A stretch of DNA of 33,021 nt. Source: Peptococcaceae bacterium. GTDB lineage: Bacteria > Bacillota > Desulfitobacteriia > Desulfitobacteriales > Syntrophobotulaceae. The position numbers and the translations under genes are program-made. Positions 1 through 7,885 of this stretch are shown in pieces (the first letter of the stretch is position 1; every line of letters begins with the position of its first letter). A model generated the notes under the pieces. That model did not search any database. It saw only the letters and a list, made by a program, of their open reading frames with translations, and was not told the origin of the DNA. The stretch covers positions 1 to 33,021 of the forward strand of contig WRJI01000024.1 in the NCBI GenBank assembly GCA_009778595.1. The letters are read 5' to 3'.

Positions 1-5
1 TTGCC

Positions 6-362
6 ATGATTGAAGCCTTGCACAATTACCTGATTCCATTCTGGAATAACATGGGTGATCCTATCTGGTGGCTGATCGACATGGCGTCCCGTCGTGGTAT
101 CATCCTTGACAAGGCAAAACTCACTGCCGACTATGGCGAGATTATCAAACCCTCTGGCGGCTGGGATTCCAAATATCAGATTGCGGAATCTATGTTTATC
201 CGCGCCTCCGAGGCTCTCCAAAAGCAGGGCCGGGTTCTCTGTCAGATTGATGATCCCGGCTATGATTCAACTGTTTATACTTGCGTGCTCAGCCCGACAG
301 ACTTCAAAGCGCTGCCTGTGATAAACTGGAGACAGTTAGCCCAAGATTTAGCAAAACCATAA
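6..362 (+). CDS. Unrecognised protein, possibly 5'-truncated by the window edge
   Basis: An open frame of 118 codons ends in TAA at 360-362. The first ATG is at 6, but the frame is open to the window edge and no ribosome binding site can be seen, so the true start may lie outside. The product is soluble, with no signal peptide or membrane segment and a Trp-rich N-terminal part. The C-terminal pattern (a helix, then a strand with Gly-Tyr-Asp-Ser before a hydrophobic strand and an Asp-Phe-Lys-Ala-Leu turn) loosely recalls small single-domain immunity-like families, but this is only an impression. It converges on ribF with a 71-base gap and no clear terminator. Confidence 0.5.
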   Translation: MIEALHNYLIPFWNNMGDPIWWLIDMASRRGIILDKAKLTADYGEIIKPSGGWDSKYQIAESMFIRASEALQKQGRVLCQIDDPGYDSTVYTCVLSPTDFKALPVINWRQLAQDLAKP

Positions 363-433
363 AGAGGTGTAACACAAAATATATTGATTTACCTTATGGG
401 AATACTCGCAATCCTCCACTTGATATTGATTTT

Positions 434-1354
434 CTAGTGATCTTCCAAAAACCTCCGCGCAGAGCCAATATCCATGCGAATCTGTTCGGCCAACTGCACC
501 CCGGAGGCGAATTTTTTTTCCGCACGAAGGCGTGTCAGAAAATCCACACCGAGGACTTGCCCATAGAGATCGCCCTGAAACCCCAGGAGATGAGCCTCTA
601 CGCGCTTCCCATGGGATCCTTCATCCGCAAACGTGGGATTCCTGCCAATATTAACAACCGCGTCCCAGGACTCTTCCCGTCCGATCACTTTCCCCACATA
701 GACCCCCGACCTGGGAACAACCACATCAGGAACCACACGCAAATTCGCTGTGGGAAATCCCAGGTCCCGCCCCCGTCGGTTTCCCTCTTCCACAACACCC
801 CATAAACGGTAAGACCGCCCCAGCATCCGGGCCGCACCTTCCGCGTTTCCCTGATCCAAAGCCTGCCGAATATCCGTTGACGATACCCGCATATCTCCCA
901 GCCGTTGTTCCGGGATAATATCCACGCCAAAACCCCATTCTGACCCCATCCCGGCCAAATCCTCCGCCCGGCCCCGAGCTCTCTCACCAAAAGTATAGTT
1001 ATATCCCACCACAATATGTACCGGGGATAAAGGCACAAGGGTTTGCACAACAAATTCCCGCGGTGCCAACGCGGCATATTCCTGCGAAAATGGATACACC
1101 AAAATCTCATCCACACCAAAATTACTCAAAACCCGCATCTTTTCCTCTAAATCGGTTAAACAACAAAAAGGGCGCTCCGGCCTCAAGACAACCTGAGGAT
1201 GGGGTGCAAACAACAACACCACCAGAGGTAATCCTGCCGAAGAAGCATACTCCATACCCCGCCGCAACAAAGCTTGATGACCGATATGCACCCCATCAAA
1301 ATTCCCCAGCGCGAGAACACACTCTTTTTGTTTCTTGTGATGCCCTTGCTCCAT
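434..1354 (-). CDS. ribF: Bifunctional riboflavin kinase / FAD synthetase
   Basis: The enzyme phosphorylates riboflavin to FMN and then adenylylates FMN to FAD in the cytoplasm. The N-terminal nucleotidyltransferase domain shows GNFDGVHIGH at residues 17-26 and an STDIR motif near residue 160. The C-terminal flavokinase domain has GFPTAN near residue 200. The length of 306 residues is normal for the family. The ATG at 1354 follows a GGAG that overlaps the end of truB, leaving 5 bases between the genes, so translation is probably coupled. It is the last gene of the rimP operon, a usual place for ribF next to truB in Bacillota. The identification is firm. Confidence 0.97.
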   Translation of the reverse strand: MEQGHHKKQKECVLALGNFDGVHIGHQALLRRGMEYASSAGLPLVVLLFAPHPQVVLRPERPFCCLTDLEEKMRVLSNFGVDEILVYPFSQEYAALAPREFVVQTLVPLSPVHIVVGYNYTFGERARGRAEDLAGMGSEWGFGVDIIPEQRLGDMRVSSTDIRQALDQGNAEGAARMLGRSYRLWGVVEEGNRRGRDLGFPTANLRVVPDVVVPRSGVYVGKVIGREESWDAVVNIGRNPTFADEGSHGKRVEAHLLGFQGDLYGQVLGVDFLTRLRAEKKFASGVQLAEQIRMDIGSARRFLEDH

Positions 1355-1359
1355 AAGTG

Positions 1360-2295
1360 TTACTCCTTTTCCCCAACCTGCATAACCTTCACGGGTTGCA
1401 GTCCCTCATCACGCCAACGCCCTATCCCAAGAAATGTCCCTTGACAAAACACCTGCACTTCGCCAGGGGGCCCTGTAACGTCAGGGGGCCCTGTAACGCC
1501 AGGGGTCCCTGTAACGCCGACCCCTCGCGTATTCAGCCCATTAGCAAAAGCCCGCAGTCGCGCCGGGGCAAGCTCAACCCGTGGCAGAGGCAACCCCCAA
1601 CCCATTTCCTGCAAAAACCCCCGTTCCCCTTCCTCAAAGGTCCGCGCAATATCCTCAAGGCTCCAAGCCTCTTCCAGCGTCCAACAGCCAACGCGGGTTC
1701 GCCAAAGTTCAGACATATGTCCTCCGCAACCAAGATGGGCCCCAATATCATGGCAAAGCGTGCGAATATAAGTTCCTTTTGAACAAACCACCTCAAGGTC
1801 AGCCCGCGGTTGCTCCCCATCCGCCCACGCCAAAAGACGCAACTTCTCAACCCGGATAGGCCGGGCCTCACGCGGTACCTCCACCCCATCCCGCGCCAAT
1901 TCGTACAAGCGGCGCCCGTGGTGGTGAACTGCCGAATGCATAGGAGGGATCTGCCAAAGATCGCCGCGGAAACATGCCAAGGCCTTCTCCAGATCTTCCT
2001 TTGTGACATCCACACATCCCTTAGCCAGAACCCTGCCTGTGGCGTCCTGCGTATCTGTTGTCACCCCGAGAACCAACTTCGTCCGATATGTTTTATCCAA
2101 AGTGCCATAATACTCCGTCAAACGCGTGGCTTGCCCTACACCTACCGGTAACACCCCTTGGGCTCCCGGATCCAGCGTACCCATATGCCCGATTTTTTTA
2201 AGCCGGAAGACTCTGCGCAATCGGTAAACCACATCAGCCGAAGTCATTCCTGCGGGTTTGTTCACATTAATGATTCCGTTAAGGTTCATCTTCAT
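1360..2295 (-). CDS. truB: tRNA pseudouridine(55) synthase TruB
   Basis: TruB isomerises U55 in the T-loop of tRNAs. The KPAGMTS motif and the catalytic loop GTLDPGAQGVL are present, with the nucleophilic Asp at about residue 42, followed by the usual PUA-like C-terminal region. I chose the ATG at 2295, which overlaps the nrnA stop (TGATG) and gives 311 residues. An ATG two codons later at 2289 is an alternative. The frame stays open further upstream into nrnA, but nothing supports an earlier start. Odd: the C-terminal region holds a short Val-Thr-Gly-Pro-Pro repeat encoded by three 18-bp tandem units (1465-1518), absent from typical TruB. Confidence 0.96.
   Translation of the reverse strand: MKMNLNGIINVNKPAGMTSADVVYRLRRVFRLKKIGHMGTLDPGAQGVLPVGVGQATRLTEYYGTLDKTYRTKLVLGVTTDTQDATGRVLAKGCVDVTKEDLEKALACFRGDLWQIPPMHSAVHHHGRRLYELARDGVEVPREARPIRVEKLRLLAWADGEQPRADLEVVCSKGTYIRTLCHDIGAHLGCGGHMSELWRTRVGCWTLEEAWSLEDIARTFEEGERGFLQEMGWGLPLPRVELAPARLRAFANGLNTRGVGVTGTPGVTGPPDVTGPPGEVQVFCQGTFLGIGRWRDEGLQPVKVMQVGEKE
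1465..1518. repeat. 18-bp tandem repeat, three units, inside truB
   Basis: Three adjacent 18-bp units lie at 1465-1482, 1483-1500 and 1501-1518 and differ by one or two bases each. The period is a multiple of three, so the truB frame is kept. The encoded protein has a Gly/Pro/Val/Thr-rich linker between the catalytic core and the last strands of the protein. Confidence 0.93.
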
Positions 2296-3263
2296 CACCG
2301 ACTTTCCGAAACCACGGCGTTCAACGCCTCCATCAATTGCGGCAACGCCAAGGACAGAGGCATCTTCATCGTGCATCCGGAAGCGCGCACATGACCACCG
2401 CCGCCGAATAAACCGGCAAGGAGATTGACATCAATCTGTCCACGGGAGCGAAAACTAACTCGGCACAGTTCGGGCGCCACCTCCTTCACAAACATAGCCG
2501 TCAACACGCCGGATATGTTCATAGCTTGGTTAACAAAACCTTCACAGTCGTCGGCCCCGACACCCTCTTCCGCAAAATCTTGCTGAGACAGTTTCATGAC
2601 GGCAACCGTCCCGGACCAAGAAAGGCTTAGACTCTCCAATGCCCGCGCTAAAAGCCTGGTTTGGGTTAACGTCCTTTCATAGAACAATTTCTTATGTATC
2701 GTATTGACGCCGAACTCATAACTCAACAGTGCGCCGGCAACATCGTGAGTGCGCTGTGTCGTGTTATGAAAAGCAAACTGCCCTGTATCGTTAACTATGG
2801 AAGCATAGAGATTGGCGGCAATCTCACTATTAATACCGACATCTAATTCAGCAAAGAGCAGCCACAACATTTCACCTACAGACGAGGACCGCGGATCAAT
2901 CCAGGCTATGTCGCCGTATCCGTTATTTGACACATGATGGTCGATATTAATAATCAGGCCTTCGGATCTGACCGCCCCCATATCTGTCGTCAAATCTGCC
3001 CGATCCAAATTAGCACAATCCAAATAAATGACAGCATCAGGATCGGCACTAAGACAACGGTGCGGTTGTGCAAGGTTCTTATACCCCGGCAGAAAATCCA
3101 AGCGTTCTGAACCTTGGGTAACATAACAAACCGTCTTGCCCATCTGTTCCAAAACCATTCCCAACGCCAGCATGGAACCCAACGCGTCCGCGTCCGGTTG
3201 AACATGCGTCATCAGAGCAAAGGTTCTGTTCTCTCGAAGTGCGGCTGCCACTTCATTCAACAA
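2295..3263 (-). CDS. nrnA: DHH-family nanoRNase / pAp phosphatase NrnA
   Basis: NrnA degrades RNA oligomers of two to a few nucleotides and dephosphorylates 3'-phosphoadenosine 5'-phosphate. Visible metal-binding motifs are H20-x3-D24-x-D26, an Asp near residue 82, the D108-H109-H110 signature, and GGGGH at 287-291 in the DHHA1 substrate-binding domain. The length of 322 residues is typical. The start is TTG at 3263, with a GGATGA ribosome binding site overlapping the end of rbfA. The stop overlaps the proposed truB start. The position between rbfA and truB matches other Bacillota. The identification is firm; the TTG start is the less certain part. Confidence 0.94.
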   Translation of the reverse strand: MLNEVAAALRENRTFALMTHVQPDADALGSMLALGMVLEQMGKTVCYVTQGSERLDFLPGYKNLAQPHRCLSADPDAVIYLDCANLDRADLTTDMGAVRSEGLIINIDHHVSNNGYGDIAWIDPRSSSVGEMLWLLFAELDVGINSEIAANLYASIVNDTGQFAFHNTTQRTHDVAGALLSYEFGVNTIHKKLFYERTLTQTRLLARALESLSLSWSGTVAVMKLSQQDFAEEGVGADDCEGFVNQAMNISGVLTAMFVKEVAPELCRVSFRSRGQIDVNLLAGLFGGGGHVRASGCTMKMPLSLALPQLMEALNAVVSESR

Positions 3264-3269
3264 ATGTCT

Positions 3270-3650
3270 TCATCCTTCCTTTTCCTCTTCCGGAGAAGCT
3301 TCCCCTTCCGGCAAGTCAAGATCGGCCAAAATCTTCGATATCCGCGCTCCATGCTCGATAGAAGGATCATATTTAAATACAATATCCGGCACATGACGCA
3401 ATTGAACGATATGACCGATTTGGGTTCGAACATACTGGGCAGCGTGATCAAGAATCTTCATGTTTTCTTTAATCTCGTGCTCATCACCCAAAATGCTGAC
3501 AAAAACCTTAACACTTTTCAAATCATCAGAGGCTTGGGCATCTGTTACTGTCACAAACCCCAAACGTGGATCTTTTAAGTCTTCTCTTAGAATCCGTGAC
3601 ACTTCTTCCTTCACCAACCCAGCCAATCGATGACTGCGATAATTCGACAC
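3270..3650 (-). CDS. rbfA: 30S ribosome-binding factor RbfA
   Basis: RbfA is a KH-like protein that binds the 30S subunit near the 5' helix of 16S rRNA and assists late maturation. The 126-residue product starts MSNYRSHRLAGLV and contains the family-typical LKDPRLGFVTVT stretch, followed by an acidic tail. The start is GTG at 3648-3650, with GGGAG 11 bases upstream. It follows infB in the operon, but 129 bases separate them, a gap filled by a repeat element and a hairpin. The stop is only six bases before the nrnA TTG. Confidence 0.95.
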   Translation of the reverse strand: MSNYRSHRLAGLVKEEVSRILREDLKDPRLGFVTVTDAQASDDLKSVKVFVSILGDEHEIKENMKILDHAAQYVRTQIGHIVQLRHVPDIVFKYDPSIEHGARISKILADLDLPEGEASPEEEKEG

Positions 3651-3670
3651 TTGTCCACGGTCTCCCTTCT

Positions 3671-3747
3671 TAATGCGGGCTACGCCCGCAAGTATCCAGT
3701 ATTCAGTATCCAGTATTCAGAATGTGGATTTTTTTGTTTTTATTGAC
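3671..3747. repeat. Compound repeat element, copy 1 (palindrome, four heptamers, T-rich tail)
   Basis: Reading the + strand, the element has a 15-base palindrome at 3675-3689, then four heptamers of the form gtatYca (3692-3719), then aatgtgga, a T-rich run, and attgac. A second copy lies at 15946-16023 in the same orientation, with the same order of parts and only scattered differences. It fills most of the gap between infB and rbfA. It contains no ORF. Confidence 0.85.
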
Positions 3748-3791
3748 AACAGCCAACTACGGCTTCATCCGCAGTGCTGTTAACTGTCAAT
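3742..3791. other. Long imperfect hairpin spanning the infB stop codon
   Basis: The arms attgac/gtcaat, aacagc/gctgtt and actacgg/ccgcagt pair in register around a cttcat loop, with small bulges. The infB TAA (3780-3782) lies in one arm. In the direction of infB transcription the hairpin is followed by an A-rich, not U-rich, stretch, so it does not look like an intrinsic terminator. It may instead affect mRNA stability or processing between infB and rbfA. Confidence 0.6.
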
Positions 3792-6700
3792 TCTTCTTTG
3801 AATTTCTTCTTTCGTAAAGGTTTCTATAATGTCGCCTTCTTTGACATCGTTGTAATTCTTCAATCCTATGCCGCATTCATATCCTTCCACAACGGTTTTG
3901 ACATCATCCTTAAACCGCCGCAAGGAATCAACTTCTCCTTCAAATATGACGATCCCGTCACGGACAAGGCGCGCCTGAGAGGAGCGGCTTATTTTGCCTT
4001 CAACAACATACGTTCCTGCCACGGTCCCTGCTTTGGGGACTTTGAAGACCTGGCGAACTTCGGCGCGGCCTTCGGAGACTTCTTTGAATTCGGGATCAAG
4101 AAGGCCTTCCATCGCCGCTTTGACATCGTTGATGGCGTCGTAGATGACTCGATACAAGCGAACATCTACCCCATGGAGTTCGGCGATTTCTTTGGTGTTG
4201 GTATCCGGGCGCACATTGAATCCCAAGATGATCGCGTTTGACGCGGCAGCCAACATGACATCGTTTTCGCTGATTGCTCCGACACCGCCGTGGATAGGAT
4301 TGACCCGAACCTCCGGACTGGTCAATTTACATAAGGATTCTCGAATGGCTTCGACCGATCCCTGGACATCACCTTTGATGATAATGTTCAGTTCTTTGAC
4401 TTCCCCTTCCTTAATGCGGTTGAAAAGGTCGTCCAAGTTGACACGGGTTCGTTGTTTGATGTTCTCCGCTTTGCGTTCGTTGACGCGGGCCGTAGCCACT
4501 TGGCGGGCAATTTTTTCATCTTCGACCACGTGGAAAGCCTCACCGGCTTCAGGCACTTCGGACAACCCTTGGATTTCAACCGGGGTACCGGGAGGAACTT
4601 TTTTGACACGTCGGCTTTTATCATCGACCATAGCCCGGATTTTACCGAAAACCGGCCCGGCTATGATGACATCGCCTATGCTGAGGGTCCCTTTGTCCAC
4701 CAGGACGGTTGCCACCGGCCCTTTTCCTTTATCGAGTTTAGCCTCGATGACGGTGCCGACGGCTTTGCGGTTGGGGTTGGCTTTGAGCTCTTTCATCTCA
4801 GCCACCAGGAGGATCATTTCCAACAGGGATTCGATGTTGCGCCTGGCTTTAGCGGATACTTCAACAGCGATGGTTTCGCCGCCCCATTCTTCCACGACCA
4901 GCCCCTGTTCTGTCAGTTCCTGCTTGACCCGTTCGGGGTTGGCCCCTTCTTTGTCGATTTTGTTGATGGCCACAACGATGGATACTTTTGCCGCTTTAGC
5001 ATGGTTGATGGCTTCGACTGTCTGGGGCATGATACCGTCGTCTGCGGCCACAACCAGAACAGCGACATCCGTAACCTGTGCCCCTCTGGCTCGCATGGCT
5101 GTGAAAGCTTCGTGACCGGGAGTATCCAAAAAGGTTATCTTCTGCCCTTTGATCTCGACTTGGTAGGCCCCGATATGCTGAGTGATACCGCCGGCTTCGG
5201 ATGCCATGACATTCGTGGAGCGGATGGCGTCCAAAAGGGATGTTTTCCCATGGTCGACGTGTCCCATGACGGTGACAACAGGGGGACGGGGACAGAGATC
5301 TTCCGGGTTGTCTTGTATTTCGTCGATGACAGCCAACGATTTTTCGGCGCGGACTTCTACGATAACGCCCATTTCGTTGCCCACAACAACAGCTGTATCA
5401 CCATCGATTTCTTGATTGATTGTCGCCATGATCCCAAGGGTCATCAAGACTTTGATGACTTCTCCGGCTTTGCGGCTCATGCGGGAAGCGAATTCTTGGA
5501 CGGAGATGATTTCCGGCACGACAACTTGTTTGGGTACCACCGGGACCGGTTTATAGGTTTTCTCAAGTTTTCCGTCCCTTCCTCGCCGAAGAGCTGAAAT
5601 GTCCCGTTCCGTTTGTTTGCTTTTGGCATAGGTTCTGGAATCCTGGGCTTTTTTCTTGTTAGGGGCTTGTCTTTTTGCCGGTTGTTCTGTTACCGAGAGT
5701 TCCGCTGTTTTGCCGTCTATTTTGATCCGTTGCATGGCGGGCGCTTTTTTATCCGGTCCTCGTCCCGGAGTCTGACTGCGTCCGGATGTCTGACCACGCC
5801 CGGCGGTCTGACTCGGCCTGCCTTCTCCCTGTCGATTGCCTCCGGGTCTGCCTGACTGGTCGCCGAAACGTTGCCCTCCGCCAAAAGGCCGATTCCCTTG
5901 ACCGGCGGGACGATCGCCTCTCTGGCCTTGATAAGGCGGTCTTTGCCCTTGGTTGTACCCCTGCCCTTGGCTATGCCCCTGCCCTTGGCTATGCCCCTGC
6001 CCTTGGCTATGTCCCTGTCCTTGGCCGTAGCTTTGGCCCTGGCCCTGTCTTTGCCCTTGATAGCCAGGACGATCTCCCTGCCTTCCGCGATCTTGGGTTC
6101 CACGTTCTCCCATAGGACGATTCCCATATGGTCTTTGCCCTTGGCCATATCCTTGACCTTGCCTTTGACCCTGGCCCTGGCTATAACCCTGACCCTGGCT
6201 ATAATCTTGACCTTGACCTTGACCTTGCCTTTGACCTTGACCTTGGCTATAACCTTGGCCTTGCCTTTGACCCTGGCCTTGCCCCTGGCTATATCCTTGC
6301 CTTTGACCCTGCCCCTGGCTATATCCCTGCCCCTGGCCCTGCCCCTGACCCTGCCTCTGGCCCTGGCCCTGACCCTGCCTCTGGCCTTGACTCTGGTAGG
6401 TGGTTCGGCCACCTTGCGAAGTCCCATGTGGCCTTTGTCCTTGCCCATAGGCTTGACCTTGGCTAGGCCGATCTCCGTACGATCTTTGTCCTGTTTGACC
6501 TTGGACCGCCGGCCTTTGCCCTTGACCCTGGTAGCCGGTTCTTCCTGATCTGTCATGCTGGCCTTGCCTGTCGGATGACCCTGGTCTGGCAGATGTCCTA
6601 TCCGGCGACCCCAACCTGTCTGCAACGTTTCCTTTGTTTGGGACGCCTGATCTGTCAGTCATCCCTCCTTGCTGACGATCTCCAAGAGACCTTTGTATCG

Positions 6701-7271
6701 TTGCACCGTGTGGCTTTTGCTCTTGAACACGATCTCCATGGGGCCGAATTCTCTGATCCTGGGGACGCCTTTGCGGAGCTTGCTCCTCCTGAATGACAGC
6801 TTGTTCTTTCACCGATGTATCCTTCACTGCCTTCTCTGTCTTCACTGCCTTCTCTGTCTTCTCTGCCTTCTCTATCGTCTTTATCGTCCCTTTCGCCTCT
6901 TTCACATTTTTTGTGTCATCCTTGACGTCGCCTTCTCTTGTTTTATTCTCTCGATCCGGAGATGCTTTTTCCGGAGAGTCCTCTTGTTTTGCGGGTTTTT
7001 TTCGGCTTGGTTTTTCGTTTGCCGATTCCGGAGAAGTCTCCTGTTTCGGTTGTTTTTCTGCCCGCTTTGCGATCTTTTTGTTTGGGGCCTCAGCTGGGGC
7101 TCCGGTCGCTTCGGTTTGACTTTTCAGACCTTTTTTGACTTTCTGCACGTCTTCATCGCTGACGCCACTAAAGTTGTTTTTAACAACAACGCCGGCATGT
7201 TCCAAACGTTGAATCAGTTCTTTGCTGGTAATATTTAGTTGCTTGGCTAACTCGTGTACACGAACTGTCAC
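3780..7271 (-). CDS. infB: Translation initiation factor IF-2 with a very long Gln/Gly-rich N-terminal region
   Basis: IF-2 is the GTPase that places initiator tRNA on the 30S subunit and promotes subunit joining. The product has 1163 residues, longer than the usual 700-900 or so. In order: an IF2_N domain (about 1-50), a Lys/Glu/Ala-rich charged segment (about 50-165), a Gln/Gly/Arg/Tyr/Ser repeat region (about 234-445), a basic linker, a second IF2_N domain (about 590-640) and the GTPase core. G1 is GHVDHGKT at 670-677, G3 is DTPGHEAF, and G4 is NKID at 770-773. The beta-barrel and C-terminal tRNA-binding domains follow to the end. The start is GTG at 7271 behind GGAGGTG with a 6-base spacer. 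It follows ylxQ by 13 bases. The catalytic part looks intact. Confidence 0.97.
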   Translation of the reverse strand: MTVRVHELAKQLNITSKELIQRLEHAGVVVKNNFSGVSDEDVQKVKKGLKSQTEATGAPAEAPNKKIAKRAEKQPKQETSPESANEKPSRKKPAKQEDSPEKASPDRENKTREGDVKDDTKNVKEAKGTIKTIEKAEKTEKAVKTEKAVKDTSVKEQAVIQEEQAPQRRPQDQRIRPHGDRVQEQKPHGATIQRSLGDRQQGGMTDRSGVPNKGNVADRLGSPDRTSARPGSSDRQGQHDRSGRTGYQGQGQRPAVQGQTGQRSYGDRPSQGQAYGQGQRPHGTSQGGRTTYQSQGQRQGQGQGQRQGQGQGQGQGYSQGQGQRQGYSQGQGQGQRQGQGYSQGQGQRQGQGQGQDYSQGQGYSQGQGQRQGQGYGQGQRPYGNRPMGERGTQDRGRQGDRPGYQGQRQGQGQSYGQGQGHSQGQGHSQGQGHSQGQGYNQGQRPPYQGQRGDRPAGQGNRPFGGGQRFGDQSGRPGGNRQGEGRPSQTAGRGQTSGRSQTPGRGPDKKAPAMQRIKIDGKTAELSVTEQPAKRQAPNKKKAQDSRTYAKSKQTERDISALRRGRDGKLEKTYKPVPVVPKQVVVPEIISVQEFASRMSRKAGEVIKVLMTLGIMATINQEIDGDTAVVVGNEMGVIVEVRAEKSLAVIDEIQDNPEDLCPRPPVVTVMGHVDHGKTSLLDAIRSTNVMASEAGGITQHIGAYQVEIKGQKITFLDTPGHEAFTAMRARGAQVTDVAVLVVAADDGIMPQTVEAINHAKAAKVSIVVAINKIDKEGANPERVKQELTEQGLVVEEWGGETIAVEVSAKARRNIESLLEMILLVAEMKELKANPNRKAVGTVIEAKLDKGKGPVATVLVDKGTLSIGDVIIAGPVFGKIRAMVDDKSRRVKKVPPGTPVEIQGLSEVPEAGEAFHVVEDEKIARQVATARVNERKAENIKQRTRVNLDDLFNRIKEGEVKELNIIIKGDVQGSVEAIRESLCKLTSPEVRVNPIHGGVGAISENDVMLAAASNAIILGFNVRPDTNTKEIAELHGVDVRLYRVIYDAINDVKAAMEGLLDPEFKEVSEGRAEVRQVFKVPKAGTVAGTYVVEGKISRSSQARLVRDGIVIFEGEVDSLRRFKDDVKTVVEGYECGIGLKNYNDVKEGDIIETFTKEEIQRRIDS
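5936..6570. repeat. Low-complexity repeat region inside infB (QG/YSQGQ units)
   Basis: About 630 bp of near-continuous short repeats encode variants of [16 protein letters not shown] and RQGQ on the minus strand. An 18-bp unit is repeated about four times in a row near 5960-6020. The period is always a multiple of three, so the infB frame is intact. The other frames across it are open only because of the repetition. Confidence 0.93.
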
Positions 7272-7284
7272 ATTCCCACCTCCG

Positions 7285-7614
7285 TCATGAATTGATTTTT
7301 CCTGCGTTTATCATCGCTTGGGCAAGGTTCATATCCAATACCAGCATAACTCCTCGCGGCGAGCCGCCAATTGCCTGGCCCAATTCTTCCTTTGTAGAGA
7401 GGATCTGAACCGGAATATCTGCGTCATGCCCCCAAGGTTCGAATTTCTTGATCAGCCCGGGAGCATCTTGGGCAAGTATCAGGAGATAGCCTTTGTTCTT
7501 CTTGATCAAAGCCTCGACTTGGGCAGTGCCTGCCGCCAGTTTTCCGGCTTTTTGGGCTATTCCGAGCCAGTTTTTGATCCTCTCCTCGTTGAAATCTTTG
7601 TTTTCACTCACCAT
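7285..7614 (-). CDS. ylxQ: L7Ae-family ribosomal-like protein YlxQ
   Basis: This 109-residue protein belongs to the L7Ae/L30e/S12e/Gadd45 family of kink-turn RNA binders. The family core is visible in [14 protein letters not shown] near the N-terminus, LLILAQDA in the middle and a hydrophobic C-terminal strand. In Bacillota this gene sits between ylxR and infB, as here. Its precise role is not well settled. The ATG at 7614 overlaps the rnpM stop (7604) by 11 bases, so translation is probably coupled. Confidence 0.92.
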   Translation of the reverse strand: MVSENKDFNEERIKNWLGIAQKAGKLAAGTAQVEALIKKNKGYLLILAQDAPGLIKKFEPWGHDADIPVQILSTKEELGQAIGGSPRGVMLVLDMNLAQAMINAGKINS

Positions 7615-7879
7615 TCATCCCAGCTTTTTTCAACATCTCGAACATGTCAGCGTTTGGCTCCGACCCTAAGGCTTTGGAAAAGCTTCTGCTTTTTATTGCC
7701 TTAGCCAAACAATCGCTCTTGCGGCAGAGATAGGCCCCGCGGCCGTTTTTTTTGGAGGTGGGGTCATATTCCAAGGTATGATCTTCGGTTCTGACCACTC
7801 TGAGCAAATCAGCCTTGGGTTTCATTTCCCGACACCCAAGGCACATCCGCAACGGGACACGTCGGCTTGTTGTCCCCAT
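7604..7879 (-). CDS. rnpM: YlxR / RnpM (DUF448) RNA-binding protein
   Basis: This 91-residue basic protein has the family signature of an N-terminal MCLGCRE motif and a central GRGAYLCRKSDCLAKA stretch. YlxR of Bacillus has been described as a modulator of RNase P (RnpM). The Cys pairs could bind metal, but that is inference. It lies between nusA (6-base gap) and ylxQ (overlapping), the conserved order. The ATG at 7879 has a GGTGAGGGGG-type ribosome binding site overlapping the nusA stop. Confidence 0.93.
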   Translation of the reverse strand: MGTTSRRVPLRMCLGCREMKPKADLLRVVRTEDHTLEYDPTSKKNGRGAYLCRKSDCLAKAIKSRSFSKALGSEPNADMFEMLKKAGMNGE

Positions 7880-7885
7880 TCCCCC

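Noticed and set aside
4452-5597. A 381-codon open frame antisense to infB
   Set aside because: It is a shadow of the conserved GTPase region. It has no domain, and its composition follows the codon bias of infB on the other strand.
5871-6548. A 225-codon Leu/Pro/Ala-rich open frame antisense to the infB repeat
   Set aside because: It exists only because the repeat has no stops in any frame. It has no start signal or known domain.
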